A stretch of 49,778 nt of DNA from Xanthomarina sp035306605 (GCA_035306605.1 DATGNR010000006.1); one strand, 5' to 3'. Positions 41,465 to 49,522 are shown, counted from the first letter of the stretch. The notes: a model not told the origin generated them from the letters alone. Program-made: numbers and translations.

Positions 41465-43540
41465 ATGAAGAAATTTCTTCTTTCAATTTTCACATTAATC
41501 TTACCAAGTATAATTTTTGCCCAAGACTTTAATGTTGAGGGAATTGTTTCTAACCCTTCCAAAACTATTAATGATGGCGTTGTTACCGTAGAAGTAACAG
41601 GAGGCGTAGCGCCTTACACTTATCGATGGAGCAATCAGGCTACTTCTTTAACCTCAAATAGGTCGACAGGATTAACCGAGGGTGTTCCTTATACCGTAGT
41701 TGTTACTGATGCTGTAGGTAATTCTAAAACGGCAGTTTTTACGGTTAAAACCGAAGCTATTACTGAGGTTTTTAACGGAGCTATGACGCCTGCTGTTAGT
41801 GCCTTAGGTTCTATTTTGTTCTGGGATCCTTTTGCAGCTATTGGAATTTATGATCCTGTAGTTTATGCCGATTCTAAGCGTATAGGAATTCCAAATTGGA
41901 CGAATGAGGTAGATAATAAATATGAACTTAAAAAATGGTTAAAAGAGGATGGTGTTCATGTTTATAAAGATGAGGCTATTGCTATTATAACTGATAGATC
42001 TGGAGGAGAGATAGTCGTTAATTCTCTAGCAAACGGAAAATTAAAACATATAACTAAAGAAGGTGAAGTTATTTATAACTCGGATAACAAAAAGCATGTT
42101 ATTGAACAAGGTGCGCACTTTTTTGCTGAAATAACCTATGATAAGCCAATAGTTTTAACACACCCTAATGGAGACCCACTTACTAAACCCATTTCGTTTA
42201 TTGTTATTTGGTTGGTATTAGGAGCGTTGTTTTTTACTATTAGAATGGGCTTTATTAATATTAGAGGATTTAAACATGCCATTGATTTGGCAAGAGGGAA
42301 ATACGATGATCCTAATGCACCAGGACAAGTAACACACTTCCAAGCATTGGCTACAGCCGTATCAGGAACTGTAGGTCTTGGAAATATAGCAGGTGTGGCC
42401 GTGGCCGTTTCATTAGGAGGTGCTGGAGCTACTTTTTGGATGATTGTATGTGGATTGCTAGGGATGTCTACCAAGTTTGTAGAGTGTACTTTAGGAGTGA
42501 AATATAGAGACATTCTACCTGATGGACGTGTTTTTGGTGGTCCAATGAATTATCTGCGTTACGGATTAGAAAAAAGAAATATGAAAGGCTTAGGTAAAGT
42601 CTTAGCTGGAATGTTTGCAGTTTTAGCTGTAGGAGCTTCATTTGGAGGAGGAAACATGTTTCAAGCCAATCAGTCTTTCGAGCAATTAGCAGGGCAATTT
42701 CCTATGTTAGTTGGAAACGGATTTTATTTCGGAGTAATAACAGCTATTTTAGTAGGTGTTGTAATTATTGGAGGTATTAGTAGTATTGCAAAAGTAACTG
42801 GTCGTGTAGTACCCATTATGGCTTCTATTTATATTGTAGCAGCTTTGGCGGTTATCATTATGAATATCCAAAATATAGGTCCGGCATTTTCTGCTATATA
42901 TGAAGGAGCATTTAGTCCGTCAGCTTTAAAAGGAGGCGTTATTGGGGTATTGGTAGTTGGTTTCCAACGTGCAGCGTTTTCAAACGAAGCTGGTGTAGGA
43001 TCTGCAGCTATTGCACACAGTACAGCAAAAACGAATCATCCACCTTCAGAAGGATTTGTGGCCCTGTTAGAGCCATTTTTAGATACCGTTGTAGTTTGTA
43101 CATTAACAGCATTGGTATTAATTTTTACAGGAATGCATGAAGTAGAAGGTATGGCAGGTGCTCAATTAACCTCTGATGCTTTTGGAAGTCAGATTTCTTG
43201 GTTCCCTTATGTTTTAGCTTTAGCAGTGTTCTTATTTGCTTTTTCAACTATGATTTCCTGGTCTTATTACGGAATGAGAGCTTGGACTTACTTATTTGGA
43301 AAAAGTAAAAAAGTTGAGTTTATTTATAAAATGTTATTCTTAGTGTTTGTGGTGATAGGAGCATCCGTAAGTTTAGGAGCTGTGTTAGACTTTTCAGATA
43401 TGATGATTCTTGCTATGTCCTTCCCAAATATTATAGGATTGTATATTATGTCTAAAGAAGTTAAATTTGATTTAGATGCTTATACTAAAAAGTTAAAAGC
43501 CAATCTGCTTTTTCGAAAGCCGGTGGTAGAAAAGAAATAA
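41465..43540 (+). CDS. Alanine/glycine:cation symporter (AGCS) with extracytoplasmic N-terminal domains
   Basis: A 691-residue protein, longer than the ~450-550 of ordinary AGCS carriers. Residues 1-20 are a signal peptide (ending IIFAQ). Residues ~25-97 look like an SprB/Ig-like repeat (GGVAPYTYRWSNQATSLTSN and VVVTDAVGNS). Residues ~165-225 resemble a lipoyl/biotinyl-like barrel-sandwich (EIVVNSLANGKLKHITKEGEVI and VIEQGAHFFAEI). From ~243 on is the transporter, with THFQALATAVSGTVGLGNIAGVAVAVSLGGAGATFWM, NMFQANQS, AFSNEAGVGSAAIAHS and about ten helices. It should import alanine, glycine or similar amino acids with Na+. Next gene 6 bases downstream. Confidence 0.9.
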   Translation: MKKFLLSIFTLILPSIIFAQDFNVEGIVSNPSKTINDGVVTVEVTGGVAPYTYRWSNQATSLTSNRSTGLTEGVPYTVVVTDAVGNSKTAVFTVKTEAITEVFNGAMTPAVSALGSILFWDPFAAIGIYDPVVYADSKRIGIPNWTNEVDNKYELKKWLKEDGVHVYKDEAIAIITDRSGGEIVVNSLANGKLKHITKEGEVIYNSDNKKHVIEQGAHFFAEITYDKPIVLTHPNGDPLTKPISFIVIWLVLGALFFTIRMGFINIRGFKHAIDLARGKYDDPNAPGQVTHFQALATAVSGTVGLGNIAGVAVAVSLGGAGATFWMIVCGLLGMSTKFVECTLGVKYRDILPDGRVFGGPMNYLRYGLEKRNMKGLGKVLAGMFAVLAVGASFGGGNMFQANQSFEQLAGQFPMLVGNGFYFGVITAILVGVVIIGGISSIAKVTGRVVPIMASIYIVAALAVIIMNIQNIGPAFSAIYEGAFSPSALKGGVIGVLVVGFQRAAFSNEAGVGSAAIAHSTAKTNHPPSEGFVALLEPFLDTVVVCTLTALVLIFTGMHEVEGMAGAQLTSDAFGSQISWFPYVLALAVFLFAFSTMISWSYYGMRAWTYLFGKSKKVEFIYKMLFLVFVVIGASVSLGAVLDFSDMMILAMSFPNIIGLYIMSKEVKFDLDAYTKKLKANLLFRKPVVEKK

Positions 43541-43546
43541 ATTATT

Positions 43547-44422
43547 ATGAAAAATTTAAAGTCCCATTTCACGTTTTCAAAAAAACAACGGAGTGGGATT
43601 TTTTTATTGATACTCATTATAGTGACCTTACAGGTTCTTTACTTTTTTGTAAGTTTTTCTTCTAAGGATGTTCAAATAAGTCCAAACGAATTAGAGGTTT
43701 TTCACAAGGAAATCGATTCTCTTCGTCAGGTTGAAATTGAAAATAGAAAACCAAAAATGTATCCCTTTAACCCAAATTATATCACAGATTATAAGGGGTA
43801 TACTTTAGGTATGACTAATGAAGAAATTGATAGGTTATTAGAATTCAGAAAACAAGATCAATGGATTAATTCAGCTAAAGAGTTTCAACAGGTCACTCAA
43901 GTGTCCGACTCGTTATTACATGTACTTTCGCCCTATTTTAAATTTCCTGATTGGGTTACTAACCCGAAACCAAAAACCGATTTTTTACTTAAAAATACCA
44001 ATCAGCCAAAAACCTTCGAACAAAAACAGGATTTAAATACGGCTACAGCATCACAATTACAAAAAGTTAATGGTATTGGCGAAGCTTATTCCAAGCGGAT
44101 TATTGCTTACCGGGATAAGTTTGGTGGTTTTATTGCAGATGTTCAGTTGCAGGAGATTTATGGATTATCACCAGATGTTATTGAAAGCCTTAAAGAGCAC
44201 TTCACAGTAAAAACTCCAAAACAGGTTGATAAAATTAGTTTAAATTCCGCCACACTCGAGCAGTTAGTTACTGTTCCTCATATAGATTATGAAATTGCTC
44301 ATCATATTTTAGAACAACGAACTTTAAGAGATGGATATTATTCTATGGACGAATTATTAAAAGTTAAAAGCTTTCCCTCTAACAAATTCGAGATAATTAA
44401 ATTATATTTGAAGCTTAATTAA
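43547..44422 (+). CDS. Membrane-anchored helix-hairpin-helix (ComEA-like) protein
   Basis: A 291-residue protein with one N-terminal hydrophobic segment (residues 18-36, GIFLLILIIVTLQVLYFFV) and up to three HhH units. The clearest is QDLNTATASQLQKVNGIGEAYSKRIIAYRDKFGGF (with VNGIGEAYS as the hairpin), followed by ISLNSATLEQLVTVPHIDYEIAHHIL; a weaker one lies near GYTLGMTNEEIDRLLEFRKQ. HhH domains bind DNA backbone, and ComEA captures incoming DNA, so extracytoplasmic DNA binding is possible. No other competence genes lie nearby. It sits 6 bases after the symporter gene. Confidence 0.82.
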   Translation: MKNLKSHFTFSKKQRSGIFLLILIIVTLQVLYFFVSFSSKDVQISPNELEVFHKEIDSLRQVEIENRKPKMYPFNPNYITDYKGYTLGMTNEEIDRLLEFRKQDQWINSAKEFQQVTQVSDSLLHVLSPYFKFPDWVTNPKPKTDFLLKNTNQPKTFEQKQDLNTATASQLQKVNGIGEAYSKRIIAYRDKFGGFIADVQLQEIYGLSPDVIESLKEHFTVKTPKQVDKISLNSATLEQLVTVPHIDYEIAHHILEQRTLRDGYYSMDELLKVKSFPSNKFEIIKLYLKLN

Positions 44423-44437
44423 TAAAGAAAATAAGGT

Positions 44438-45604
44438 ATGAATAGTATGTACTTCACGGAAGAACATCAGATGTTTAGAGAAAGTCTTAAAGATTTTTTA
44501 CAGAAAGAGGTAGTTCCGCATATTGAAAAATGGGAAAAAACCGGAACGGTAGAACGTTTTATTTGGAAGAAATTTGGAGATATGGGATTCTTTGGCTTGG
44601 CCTATCCTGAAGAATATGGTGGAATGAATCTAGATTTATTTTACACAGTAATCTTTTTAGAAGAACTTCAAAAAATAAATTCAGGTGGTTTTGCCGCAAA
44701 TATGTGGGCTCATGCTTATTTAGCAATGACTCATGTTAATAAAGAAGGGAGTCATGAAATAAAAGAAAAATATTTAACCCCAAGTATTTCTGGAGATAAA
44801 ATAGGTTGCTTGTGTATTACAGAACCTTTTGGAGGAAGTGATGTTGCAGGAATGAGAACCACTGCCGTAAAAAAAGGAGATACCTATGTAATTAATGGCT
44901 CAAAAACTTTTATAACTAATGGTGTTTATAGTGATTATTTAGTGGTTGCAGCCAAAACAGATCCAGATGCAGGCCATAAAGGCATGAGTATTTTTATTAT
45001 GGATAGAGATACTCCTGGAATTTCTGCAACTAAGTTAGATAAATTGGGATGGAGAGCTAGTGATACAGCCGAAATTGCTTTCGATAATGTTGTTATTCCA
45101 GCGAACCAACTTATGGGTGAAGAAGGAAAAGGTTTTCCATACATTATGCAGCACTTTGCTTTAGAAAGGCTGATTATGGGAATTAATGCCCACGCCAGAG
45201 CGGAGTATGCTTTAGATTATGCCAAACAATATATGAGCGAGCGTACAGCTTTTGGTAAAACGATTAATACCTTTCAAGCTCTTCGACACAGGTTCGCCGA
45301 ACTGTATGCAGATATGGAGGTTTGTAGGGAATTTAATTATTCCGTAGCTTACAGACTTAATAAAGGTGAGTATGTTGTGAAGCAAGCAACCATGTCTAAA
45401 TTAAAATCGACTAAAATGGCAGATGAAGTTATTTATGACTGCCTTCAATTTTTAGGAGGTTATGGCTATATGGAAGAGTATCCTATGGCACGACTGCTTC
45501 GCGATAGTAGATTGGGACCAATTGGTGGGGGAACCTCAGAAATACTTCGCGAAATTTTGGCTAAAATGCTTTTAGACGATAAAAACTATAAACCTGCTAC
45601 CTAA
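44438..45604 (+). CDS. Acyl-CoA dehydrogenase (LCAD/IVD-like)
   Basis: A 388-residue FAD enzyme. Motifs are CLCITEPFGGSDVAGM (FAD/substrate), YVINGSKTFITNG, RTAFGKTINTFQAL and FLGGYGYMEEYPMARLLRDSR, ending GGGTSEILREILAK. The usual C-terminal catalytic Glu site of short- and medium-chain enzymes is here Gly (IGGGTSEI), while FALERL carries Glu243, the position used by LCAD and isovaleryl-CoA dehydrogenase. That suggests a long- or branched-chain acyl-CoA substrate (inference). A second ATG lies at 44447. The gaps of 15 and 19 bases to its neighbours suggest one operon from 41465 to 47048, without obvious shared function. Confidence 0.92.
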   Translation: MNSMYFTEEHQMFRESLKDFLQKEVVPHIEKWEKTGTVERFIWKKFGDMGFFGLAYPEEYGGMNLDLFYTVIFLEELQKINSGGFAANMWAHAYLAMTHVNKEGSHEIKEKYLTPSISGDKIGCLCITEPFGGSDVAGMRTTAVKKGDTYVINGSKTFITNGVYSDYLVVAAKTDPDAGHKGMSIFIMDRDTPGISATKLDKLGWRASDTAEIAFDNVVIPANQLMGEEGKGFPYIMQHFALERLIMGINAHARAEYALDYAKQYMSERTAFGKTINTFQALRHRFAELYADMEVCREFNYSVAYRLNKGEYVVKQATMSKLKSTKMADEVIYDCLQFLGGYGYMEEYPMARLLRDSRLGPIGGGTSEILREILAKMLLDDKNYKPAT

Positions 45605-45623
45605 TTTTTAAGTCATTAATTTT

Positions 45624-47048
45624 ATGAAGTCTCAACATATCAAGCGTATTTTCGGAGCCCTTGTGCTTATTTGTAGTTTTTCGACATTTTCACAAACTGA
45701 GTTAAAAAACTCGGTGTTGGATGCCGAAACCTTTCTGCCTTTAGAAAGTGCGAGTGTGTATGTTGCAAACACAACCATAGGAACTATTACCAATACCGAC
45801 GGAAAGTTTGTTTTAGTAGTGCCAGACCGATATAAAAGCGATACGTTAGTTGTATCTTCTATAGGTTTTAAAAGTTATAAGGTTAAGGTAGATGAATTTG
45901 ATAGCACTTTTGATGTCTATTTAGAGCCAGATGTAGCTTCTTTGGATGAAATTTTGCTCGTTGCAGATTCAAGACCCAAAACAGGGAACGATATTATGCT
46001 TCGTGCATTGGAAAGGCTGCCAAATAATTTGCCAGACTCTGCTTATATTGAAAAAGGCTTCGTAAGACATAAAGAACGTAACAAAAAGGAATTTAAATGG
46101 CTCGTAGAGGGGGCAATAACCCTCTACGATTCCAGCTATCAAACAAACACTTCCAAGTTTCTTAAAGTTAATGTGGATGAGGTTAGGAAAAGTTACGACT
46201 TAAGAGACATAGACAGTTTGTTGACGTATACAGCCTACCTAAAAGACAAATCCAATAACAGAAATCTAAAATCTAGCAATTTAAGAAGAGATACCATTAA
46301 AACAGCTTCCTTGGTAAAAGCCATTAAATGGAATGATACTAGAATTAACGGTTTGGAGAATTTGTTTCAAGGAAAATTAAACCTTATTAGAAATTCTAAT
46401 AAATCAAATGGCTTATTTAACGAAAATATGTTAGATCAGCATTTATTTTCTTTAGACACCGTTTTGGTTGATAACAACAGGAAAATTTATAAAATTAAAA
46501 TTTCTGAAGGAAAAGATTATATCAATTTAGAAACTAAAGGAATTTACAATGATGGGTATAAGGCGAATGGCTGGGTTTATGTTTATTGGGATACCTATGC
46601 TATTAAAAGAATAGAGTACGAGTTAATTGCGGCCTCTAGTGCTCAAAAAAGCAGAAGCAAAACCCTTTTTGGAACCCAAACAAACCATAAGTTAGTCATT
46701 AATTATATGGAGTATCAAGATAAAATGTACCCAAGCTATATTTATTACGAAACTCCAAAACTTGTAAATGTTGGTTCAAGAACAGGAACGAATACCAAAG
46801 GCGAAGAGCTTGAAAGTAATCCGGAAGAACGATATTATTATACCGTTCAAGAAATCTTGTTTACCGAAATTATTTTAGACAAGGAGCAAATCAATGCGGC
46901 TTTAAATAGTACTTGGAACCCTGACATCTTTATGTCTAGGCCATACAATAAAGACTTTTGGAAAAACTACAACACCTTATTGGAGAGTGAAGAAGAAGAA
47001 AAGCTTATTCAAGACTTAACTAAGCGTTCTTCCTTGTATAAAGAATAA
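45624..47048 (+). CDS. Carboxypeptidase-like regulatory domain protein, exported
   Basis: A 474-residue protein with a signal peptide (about 1-23, ending FSTFSQ). Next is a CarboxypepD_reg-like beta domain at residues ~25-110 (NSVLDAETFLPLESASVYVANTTIGTITNTDGKFVL and DTLVVSSIGFKSYKV), which usually sits N-terminal in SusC-type or related envelope proteins. The remaining ~360 residues are beta-rich and polar (IYKIKISEGKDYINLETKGIYNDGYKANGWVYVYWDTYAIKRIEYEL), as in the DUF5686-like group without a clear barrel. The function is unknown; a cell-envelope role is likely. It ends the run of close rightward genes. Confidence 0.8.
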   Translation: MKSQHIKRIFGALVLICSFSTFSQTELKNSVLDAETFLPLESASVYVANTTIGTITNTDGKFVLVVPDRYKSDTLVVSSIGFKSYKVKVDEFDSTFDVYLEPDVASLDEILLVADSRPKTGNDIMLRALERLPNNLPDSAYIEKGFVRHKERNKKEFKWLVEGAITLYDSSYQTNTSKFLKVNVDEVRKSYDLRDIDSLLTYTAYLKDKSNNRNLKSSNLRRDTIKTASLVKAIKWNDTRINGLENLFQGKLNLIRNSNKSNGLFNENMLDQHLFSLDTVLVDNNRKIYKIKISEGKDYINLETKGIYNDGYKANGWVYVYWDTYAIKRIEYELIAASSAQKSRSKTLFGTQTNHKLVINYMEYQDKMYPSYIYYETPKLVNVGSRTGTNTKGEELESNPEERYYYTVQEILFTEIILDKEQINAALNSTWNPDIFMSRPYNKDFWKNYNTLLESEEEEKLIQDLTKRSSLYKE

Positions 47049-47163
47049 AAGGAACTCTTAAAAAAACATAACAATAAAAAGCTGTTAATCAGTGTTTTAT
47101 TGCGTGAAGGGTCCTTGGTTTTTAGAATAGAATAAAACTTTATAATAATTTTTAAATTTTTGG

Positions 47164-47193
47164 TTGTCCATTCTAAAATAGTTTTTATATTTG
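47164..47193 (+). promoter_or_regulatory. Promoter of rpsU
   Basis: TTG (47164-47166), 19 bases, then TATATTTG (47186-47193). This is one of the best matches to the Bacteroidota consensus in the window. It lies 37 bases before the ATG. Confidence 0.7.
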
Positions 47194-47210
47194 CGCCTTG
47201 AAATTCTAAA

Positions 47211-47221
47211 AGAGAGGAGGT
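47211..47221 (+). promoter_or_regulatory. Strong Shine-Dalgarno of rpsU
   Basis: The bases AGAGAGGAGGT match the complement of a typical 16S 3' tail (AGAAAGGAGGT) at 10 of 11 positions, and AGGAGGT is 9 bases before the ATG. Ordinary genes in this window lack such a site. In Flavobacteriia, protein bS21 helps hide the anti-SD of 16S rRNA, so an SD on rpsU itself fits autoregulation of bS21 synthesis. Confidence 0.75.
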
Positions 47222-47230
47222 TAAGACACT

Positions 47231-47425
47231 ATGTTAATAATACCAATTAAAGAAGGAGAAAATATAGATAGAGCGTTAAAGCGTTACAAGAGAAAGTTTG
47301 ATAAAACTGGAACTAAACGTGCATTACAAACTCGTAAGCAGTTTGATAAGCCTTCTGTTCTAAAAAGAGCACAGCATCAAAAAGCGCAATATATCCAACG
47401 TTTAAGAGATCAAGAGAATATCTAA
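47231..47425 (+). CDS. rpsU: Small ribosomal subunit protein bS21
   Basis: A 64-residue, very basic protein with the bS21 pattern: MLIIPIKEGENIDRALKRYKRKFDKTGT followed by a Lys/Arg/Gln-rich helix. It binds at the 3' end of 16S rRNA on the 30S platform. It is preceded by an exact promoter and by a strong SD, and closed by a terminator at 47451-47496, so it forms its own transcription unit ahead of xerC. Confidence 0.97.
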   Translation: MLIIPIKEGENIDRALKRYKRKFDKTGTKRALQTRKQFDKPSVLKRAQHQKAQYIQRLRDQENI

Positions 47426-47450
47426 TCTCGATATTTGTTAAATCCAAATT

Positions 47451-47496
47451 AAATCCTGTTTAACCATAGCTAAAGCTGAGGTTAACAGGATTTTTT
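47451..47496 (+). terminator. Terminator of rpsU
   Basis: Stem AAATCCTGTT-(T)-AACC / GGTTAACAGGATTT with one bulged T and an internal AGC-TAAA-GCT hairpin in the loop, then a T run. Confidence 0.8.
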
Positions 47497-47556
47497 GCGT
47501 TAAACAGTTTGCTTCCTTTTTTATTCTATATATTTACGTAACTATACACTTTTATT

Positions 47557-48447
47557 ATGTCTTTTAAAGCATTTATAGATTACTTGTTACTTGAGAAGAA
47601 CTATTCTAAGCTCACTATAAAAGCGTATCAGAAGGATTTAAGCGAATTTTCAGACTTTATTAAATTAGAATTTGATCAGGATTCAATAGACGGTGTAAAT
47701 TATCCACAAATTAGAAGTTGGATTGTAAGTTTGGTAGAAAAAAACATTTCTAATAGAAGTGTTAATAGGAAAGTTTCGGCATTAAATTCCTATTATAAGT
47801 TCTTATTGAAAATTGACCGTATTCAAGCGAATCCCTTAGCAAAACACCGAGCTTTAAAAACCAGTACAAAAATCCAGGTTCCATTTTCGGAAAATGAAAT
47901 TACCACGGTTTTAGAAGAGCTTTATTTTGAAAATGATTTTGAAGGAATCAGAAATAAATTAATTATCGAGCTCTTCTATTCTACAGGAATTAGAAGAATT
48001 GAATTGATAGATTTAAAGCTAAAGGATGTCGACTTTTCTAATCAAACTCTAAAGGTTTTAGGCAAAAGAAATAAAGAACGATTTGTACCCTTATTGCCAA
48101 AAGTTATAAATTCCATAAAGATTTATTTAGAACACAGAAATAAATTAGAAACTGTAACTGATTCAGAGGCTTTGTTTTTAACAAAAAAAGGAGTTAAAAT
48201 TTATGAAACACTTGTTTACCGAATAATTAATGAGTATTTTAGTTTAGCATCTAGTAAAGTAAAAAAGAGTCCTCATATATTAAGGCATTCGTTTGCAACT
48301 CATTTACTAAGCCAAGGTGCAGATTTAAATGCTGTTAAAGAGCTTTTAGGACATTCGAGCTTAGCTGCAACCCAAGTTTATACTCACAATAGTATATCTG
48401 AATTGAAAAAGGTGTACCTAAGCACGCATCCAAGAAGTAAAAAGTAA
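47557..48447 (+). CDS. xerC: Tyrosine recombinase XerC/XerD
   Basis: A 296-residue site-specific recombinase. The N-terminal core-binding domain (~residues 1-90) is followed by the catalytic domain with all catalytic residues visible: Arg146 (STGIRRIEL), Lys170 (LGKRNKER), His240-x-x-Arg243 (HILRHSFATHLLSQG), His266 (LGHSSLAAT) and nucleophile Tyr275 (VYTHNS). It resolves chromosome dimers at dif. Its place between rpsU and hpf is a conserved Bacteroidota arrangement and argues for the housekeeping Xer enzyme rather than a phage or integron integrase. XerC versus XerD is a naming choice I cannot settle. Confidence 0.93.
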   Translation: MSFKAFIDYLLLEKNYSKLTIKAYQKDLSEFSDFIKLEFDQDSIDGVNYPQIRSWIVSLVEKNISNRSVNRKVSALNSYYKFLLKIDRIQANPLAKHRALKTSTKIQVPFSENEITTVLEELYFENDFEGIRNKLIIELFYSTGIRRIELIDLKLKDVDFSNQTLKVLGKRNKERFVPLLPKVINSIKIYLEHRNKLETVTDSEALFLTKKGVKIYETLVYRIINEYFSLASSKVKKSPHILRHSFATHLLSQGADLNAVKELLGHSSLAATQVYTHNSISELKKVYLSTHPRSKK

Positions 48448-48486
48448 AACAGTACAATCTATTGTATAACCAAAAACAAAAGAAGT

Positions 48487-48789
48487 ATGAAAGTAAACAC
48501 GCAATCAGTCAATTTTACTGCCGATAAAAAATTGATAGACTTTATTCAAAAGCGTATGGATAAGTTAGATTTATTTTATGACAAAGTAATTAGTTCAGAT
48601 GTTTATTTGAAAGTAGAAAACACTAGCGATAAAGAAAATAAAGTTTTTGAAGCTCGCGTAAATGTTCCAGGAGATAGTTTGGTAGTGAAAAAGCAATGTA
48701 AAACGTTTGAAGAGGGAGTAGATATGGCCGTAGCGTCATTAGAACGACAACTTAAAAAACGAAAAGAGAAATTAAGAGCACATTTATAA
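48487..48789 (+). CDS. hpf: Ribosome hibernation promoting factor (HPF/RaiA family, short)
   Basis: A 100-residue protein of the HPF/RaiA fold: MKVNTQSVNFTADKKLIDFIQKRMDKLDLFYDKVISSDVYLKVEN, ending in the basic helix LERQLKKRKEKLRAHL, which contacts rRNA. It is the short form without the C-terminal dimerisation domain. It binds the 30S decoding region of idle ribosomes in stationary phase. It follows xerC by 39 bases and lies just upstream of the tRNA-tuf operon. Confidence 0.93.
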   Translation: MKVNTQSVNFTADKKLIDFIQKRMDKLDLFYDKVISSDVYLKVENTSDKENKVFEARVNVPGDSLVVKKQCKTFEEGVDMAVASLERQLKKRKEKLRAHL

Positions 48790-48811
48790 TAAATTTTTCA
48801 GAAAAAATGTT

Positions 48812-48840
48812 TTGAAAAAGAAAATAAATATATACATTTG
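48812..48840 (+). promoter_or_regulatory. Promoter of the tRNA-tuf operon
   Basis: TTG (48812-48814), 18 bases, then TACATTTG (48833-48840) followed by CAG. Transcription would start near 48845, directly at the leader hairpin. Confidence 0.65.
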
Positions 48841-48841
48841 C

Positions 48842-48870
48842 AGTCCGTTAGAAATAGCGGGCTTTTTTTT
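48842..48870 (+). promoter_or_regulatory. Leader hairpin with T-run at the start of the tRNA-tuf transcript
   Basis: A 9-bp stem AGTCCGTTA / TAGCGGGCT (with G-U pairs) closes a GAAA tetraloop (48842-48863). It is followed by eight T (48863-48870), like an intrinsic terminator placed between the promoter and the first tRNA. It may act as an attenuator, or as a structured 5' leader removed during processing. Confidence 0.5.
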
Positions 48871-48891
48871 GTGTTAAAAAAGGTTTAACAA

Positions 48892-48965
48892 GCCGATGTA
48901 GCTCAGCTGGCTAGAGCAGCTGATTTGTAATCAGCAGGTCGTGGGTTCGAGTCCCTCCATCGGCT
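48892..48965 (+). tRNA. tRNA-Thr (TGT)
   Basis: A 74-base cloverleaf: acceptor GCCGATG/CATCGGC, anticodon stem GCTGA/TCAGC with loop TTTGTAA (anticodon TGT), T-loop TTCGAGT. It reads ACA. CCA is not encoded. It is the first of four tRNAs upstream of tuf. Confidence 0.97.
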
Positions 48966-48974
48966 CTTAAGTTT

Positions 48975-49016
48975 CCTGAGAAAGTCAGGAGTCTCAAAAT
49001 AAAATACATTTTGAGA
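48975..49016 (+). repeat. Two hairpins between tRNA-Thr and tRNA-Tyr
   Basis: CCTGA-GAAAG-TCAGG (48975-48989) is followed by TCTCAAAAT / ATTTTGAGA (48992-49016, 9 bp). They may guide processing. The first resembles the CCTGC-GAAG-GCAGG hairpin at 49400-49413. Confidence 0.5.
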
Positions 49017-49041
49017 AAGTTCATTAAAAAACTGAGGTTTT

Positions 49042-49123
<82 letters not shown>

Positions 49124-49182
49124 CAAAATTTTCAAAATAGGTTGTTGTAAAAAAAAAACTTGTTCTGAAAATTAATTAAAAG

Positions 49183-49208
49183 TTTAATAAGCTGTTGTTC
49201 TTATTAAA
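49183..49208 (+). repeat. Hairpin between tRNA-Tyr and tRNA-Gly
   Basis: A 9-bp inverted repeat TTTAATAAG / CTTATTAAA with an 8-base loop in the 194-base spacer. No run of T follows, so it is unlikely to be a terminator; RNA processing is possible. Confidence 0.4.
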
Positions 49209-49317
49209 TATGCCAAGTTGAAACAAGGCTGTTTAATTGAAATATTGAAAACCTTTCATTATTCTAAAACAAAAGATTCTGTTTTACGGAGTTTAAGTTC
49301 GGGAAAAAATGATAAAT

Positions 49318-49390
49318 GCGAGAGTAGCTCAGTTGGTAGAGCGTCAGCCTTCCAAGCTGAATGTCGCCGGTTCGAACCCGGTCTCTCGCT
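49318..49390 (+). tRNA. tRNA-Gly (TCC)
   Basis: A 73-base cloverleaf: acceptor GCGAGAG/CTCTCGC, anticodon stem TCAGC/GCTGA with loop CTTCCAA (anticodon TCC), T-loop TTCGAAC. CCA is not encoded. Confidence 0.97.
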
Positions 49391-49399
49391 CAAAAATTA

Positions 49400-49413
49400 C
49401 CTGCGAAGGCAGG
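49400..49413 (+). repeat. Short hairpin between tRNA-Gly and tRNA-Thr
   Basis: CCTGC-GAAG-GCAGG, similar to the CCTGA-GAAAG-TCAGG hairpin at 48975-48989 and to a CCTGC...GCAGG unit I associate with flavobacterial intergenic repeats. Confidence 0.45.
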
Positions 49414-49450
49414 GTTCTTGCAAAATTTAAAGTAAGAATAAACACTTTGC

Positions 49451-49522
49451 GCCGGTGTAGCTCAGGGGTAGAGCGTTTCCTTGGTAAGGAAGAGGTCACG
49501 AGTTCAATTCTCGTCATTGGCT
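49451..49522 (+). tRNA. tRNA-Thr (GGT)
   Basis: A 72-base cloverleaf: acceptor GCCGGTG/CATTGGC (two G-T pairs), anticodon loop TTGGTAA (anticodon GGT), T-loop TTCAATT. It reads ACC/ACT. It lies 70 bases before tuf. Confidence 0.95.

Noticed and set aside
44438..45604. Inactive acyl-CoA dehydrogenase because the C-terminal catalytic Glu is Gly
   Set aside because: The LCAD/IVD branch uses a Glu in the ERL segment instead, and that residue (Glu243) is present.
47557..48447. Integrase of a mobile element
   Set aside because: The tyrosine recombinase sits in the conserved rpsU-xerC-hpf order with no attachment repeats or cargo, so it is the housekeeping Xer enzyme.
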